Below are positions 4,837 to 6,583 of a stretch of DNA of 6,583 nt, piece after piece. A program made the position numbers and the translations under genes. The notes beneath the pieces are model-generated. The model was not told where the DNA came from and did not search any database. It was given only the letters and a program-made list of their open reading frames with translations. Within the stretch, counting starts at the first letter, position 1. Every line of letters begins with the position of its first letter. The stretch is from Paracoccaceae bacterium (lineage in GTDB: Bacteria > Pseudomonadota > Alphaproteobacteria > Rhodobacterales > Rhodobacteraceae): assembly GCA_011525185.1 (NCBI GenBank), contig WTIQ01000464.1, positions 1-6,583 on the forward strand, written 5' to 3'.

Positions 4837-6583
4837 ATGAGTGATTTAAACGAATTAACGGCGTTTGATGGGGCTTCTCTGTCTCAACGCGCGATGTCGG
4901 CCCGTCCGACGCCTTATTTGGATGCATTAAACCCAGAGCAGCGTGATGCCGTTTTGGCAATAGAAGGCCCTGTGCTGATGCTGGCTGGGGCTGGAACGGG
5001 TAAGACCAAAGCGCTAACCTGCCGTATTGCCCATCTTTTGCAAACGGGAAGTGCACGTCCAAACGAAATTCTGTCAGTCACTTTTACAAATAAGGCAGCG
5101 CGTGAAATGCGCTCTCGCGTTGCAGGCTTGCTTGGACAAGCCGTGGAAGGTATGCCGTGGCTTGGGACGTTTCATTCCATCTCCGTAAAGCTTTTGCGCC
5201 GTCACGCCGAATTGGTCGGACTTAAAAGCAATTTCTCCATCTTAGATAGTGACGATCAACTCAGGCTGCTTAAGCAGTTGGTGCAAGCTGCAAACATTGA
5301 TGATAAACGCTGGCCAGCGCGTCAACTTGCGGCTCTTATTGATCAATGGAAAAACCGAGCTTGGACCCCTAAAAAAGTGCCCGCATCGGAGGCAAGCGCT
5401 TATAACAGTCTCGGCACTGAGCTTTATGCTCAATATCAAACGCGCCTTCGTGAGCTTAATGCCGTCGATTTTGGTGATCTAATCCTCCATATGGTGCAGA
5501 TTTTTCAAGCCCACGACGATGTGTTGCGTCAGTATCAAAATTGGTTTCGCTATATTTTGGTGGATGAATATCAAGATACCAATGTTGCACAGTATTTATG
5601 GCTTCGTCTTCTGGCCGCGGGGCACAAAAATATTTGTTGTGTGGGGGATGACGATCAGTCCATTTACGGTTGGCGCGGCGCCGAGGTGGGTAATATCTTG
5701 CGCTTTGAAAAAGATTTTCCTGGGGCAAAGATCATAAAGCTTGAGCAAAACTATCGCTCAACCCCGCATATTTTGGCCGCTGCAAGTCGTGTGATTTCTG
5801 GCAATGAAAGCCGTCTAGGAAAAGAACTTTGGACAGAAATGTCAGAGGGCGAGAAAGTCCGCTTGATCGGTCATTGGGATGGTGAGGAAGAAGCGCGCTG
5901 GATTGGAGAAGAAATAGAAGCGATGCAGGGCGGCAGTCGCTCGCTTTCGGGATTTAATCTGGAGCAAATGGCCATTCTCGTGCGGGCCAGCCATCAAATG
6001 CGAGCCTTTGAAGATCGCTTTTTGACGATTGGCTTGCCCTATAGAGTGATTGGTGGGCCGCGGTTTTATGAGAGGATGGAGATCCGCGATGCGATGGCGT
6101 ATTTCCGTATCGTGGTCAGCCCCAGCGACGATCTTGCCTTTGAGAGGATCGTGAATACGCCCAAACGTGGTTTGGGGGATAAGGCGCAGCAAAAAATCCA
6201 AGTGGCAGCCCGCGCCAATGGTGTTTCGCTTTTGGAGGGGGCGCGCATTTTGCTTGAGAGTAAAAACATCTCAGGACGCGGAGCTAATGAACTTAGAAAA
6301 TTGGTGGATGACATTGCCAGATGGGGCAGGCTGACGGGAGACAGTGATCTTACCCACATTGAACTTGCCGAGATGATCTTGGATGAGTCGGGTTACACGA
6401 CCATGTGGCAAAACGACAAAACACCCGAAGCACCCGGCCGTTTGGAAAACCTCAAGGAATTGGTCAAGGCGCTTGAGGAATTTGAAAATCTGCAAGGCTT
6501 TTTGGAGCACATCAGCCTTGTGATGGAGAATGACAGTGAAGACGCGGCCGAAAAAGGGTCGATTATGACGCTCCATGCTGCCA
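4837..6583 (+). CDS. uvrD: UvrD/PcrA-type superfamily 1A DNA helicase (N-terminal 582 aa, truncated by the window edge)
   Basis: This is an ATP-driven 3'-to-5' DNA helicase of the kind that acts in nucleotide excision repair, mismatch repair and clearing of RecA filaments. The SF1A motifs appear in order: Q motif LNPEQRDAV (31-39), Walker A AGAGTGKT (50-57) with K56, motif Ia TFTNKAAREM (82-91), Ib GTFHS (110-114), Walker B VDEYQDTN (242-249), motif III GDDDQSIYGWRGAE (270-283), motif IV LEQNYRS (302-308), and the VIGG.RFYER segment (about 404-413). The last codons read TLHAA, the start of motif V (TLHAAKG in the family), so the C-terminal 2B/1A-2A remainder is outside the window. The start at 4837 is favoured because the 30-residue lead before the Q motif (with ASLSQRAM) resembles Rhodobacterales homologues; an in-frame ATG at 4894 is the alternative. 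The gene is divergent from the oxidase gene and preceded by a LexA-type box. UvrD rather than Rep or PcrA is chosen by lineage; this naming is less sure than the family. Confidence -1.
   Translation, partial: MSDLNELTAFDGASLSQRAMSARPTPYLDALNPEQRDAVLAIEGPVLMLAGAGTGKTKALTCRIAHLLQTGSARPNEILSVTFTNKAAREMRSRVAGLLGQAVEGMPWLGTFHSISVKLLRRHAELVGLKSNFSILDSDDQLRLLKQLVQAANIDDKRWPARQLAALIDQWKNRAWTPKKVPASEASAYNSLGTELYAQYQTRLRELNAVDFGDLILHMVQIFQAHDDVLRQYQNWFRYILVDEYQDTNVAQYLWLRLLAAGHKNICCVGDDDQSIYGWRGAEVGNILRFEKDFPGAKIIKLEQNYRSTPHILAAASRVISGNESRLGKELWTEMSEGEKVRLIGHWDGEEEARWIGEEIEAMQGGSRSLSGFNLEQMAILVRASHQMRAFEDRFLTIGLPYRVIGGPRFYERMEIRDAMAYFRIVVSPSDDLAFERIVNTPKRGLGDKAQQKIQVAARANGVSLLEGARILLESKNISGRGANELRKLVDDIARWGRLTGDSDLTHIELAEMILDESGYTTMWQNDKTPEAPGRLENLKELVKALEEFENLQGFLEHISLVMENDSEDAAEKGSIMTLHAA

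Noticed and set aside
5456..5728. Minus-strand open frames inside the helicase gene (also 5842-6201, 6066-6359, 6271-6576)
   Set aside because: They overlap the conserved SF1 helicase motifs on the plus strand and are shadows of that gene.

Overview
The window looks like a chromosomal segment of an alphaproteobacterium, most likely of the Rhodobacterales (Roseobacter-type). Three observations point there: the UvrD-like helicase and the FMN-dependent hydroxy-acid oxidase read like the Rhodobacterales members of their families as I remember them; the single-chain pyruvate carboxylase has the alphaproteobacterial CT motif variants (TTMRDGHQS, TSQPCLG); and a GAAC-N7-GAAC element of the alphaproteobacterial LexA type sits in front of the helicase gene. 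Base composition is by eye near half G+C, low for a cultured roseobacter. No database search was possible.

Layout: positions 1-3376 (minus strand) carry pyruvate carboxylase, running off the left edge about 15 residues past its biotinylation site. Positions 3377-3548 are a short intergenic region with nested inverted repeats. Positions 3549-4682 (minus) encode an LldD/glycolate-oxidase-family enzyme. Positions 4683-4836 are a divergent promoter region holding the LexA-type box. Positions 4837-6583 (plus) are the first 582 codons of a UvrD/PcrA helicase, running off the right edge. There are no tRNA or rRNA genes, CRISPR arrays, insertion sequences or gene-free stretches over 300 bases.

The most notable feature is an in-frame TAA (2030-2032) in pyruvate carboxylase. 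It lies exactly at the end of the biotin carboxylase domain, where homologues have a lysine. The reading frame is otherwise open and conserved, with every catalytic motif I could check intact. The locus is therefore a very recent pseudogene, a sequence error, or a gene now read as two polypeptides. The first in-frame ATG after the stop (1796-1798) lies immediately before the carboxyltransferase domain, so reinitiation there would give a layout like the natural two-subunit PycA/PycB enzymes.

Functionally, the oxidase (probably L-lactate or a similar 2-hydroxy acid to pyruvate or the matching keto acid) and pyruvate carboxylase (pyruvate to oxaloacetate) lie on one strand and would form a short anaplerotic route. 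The helicase is a separate, divergent DNA-repair gene, probably under SOS control. I found no wholly new system; the interrupted carboxylase is the item to check first.
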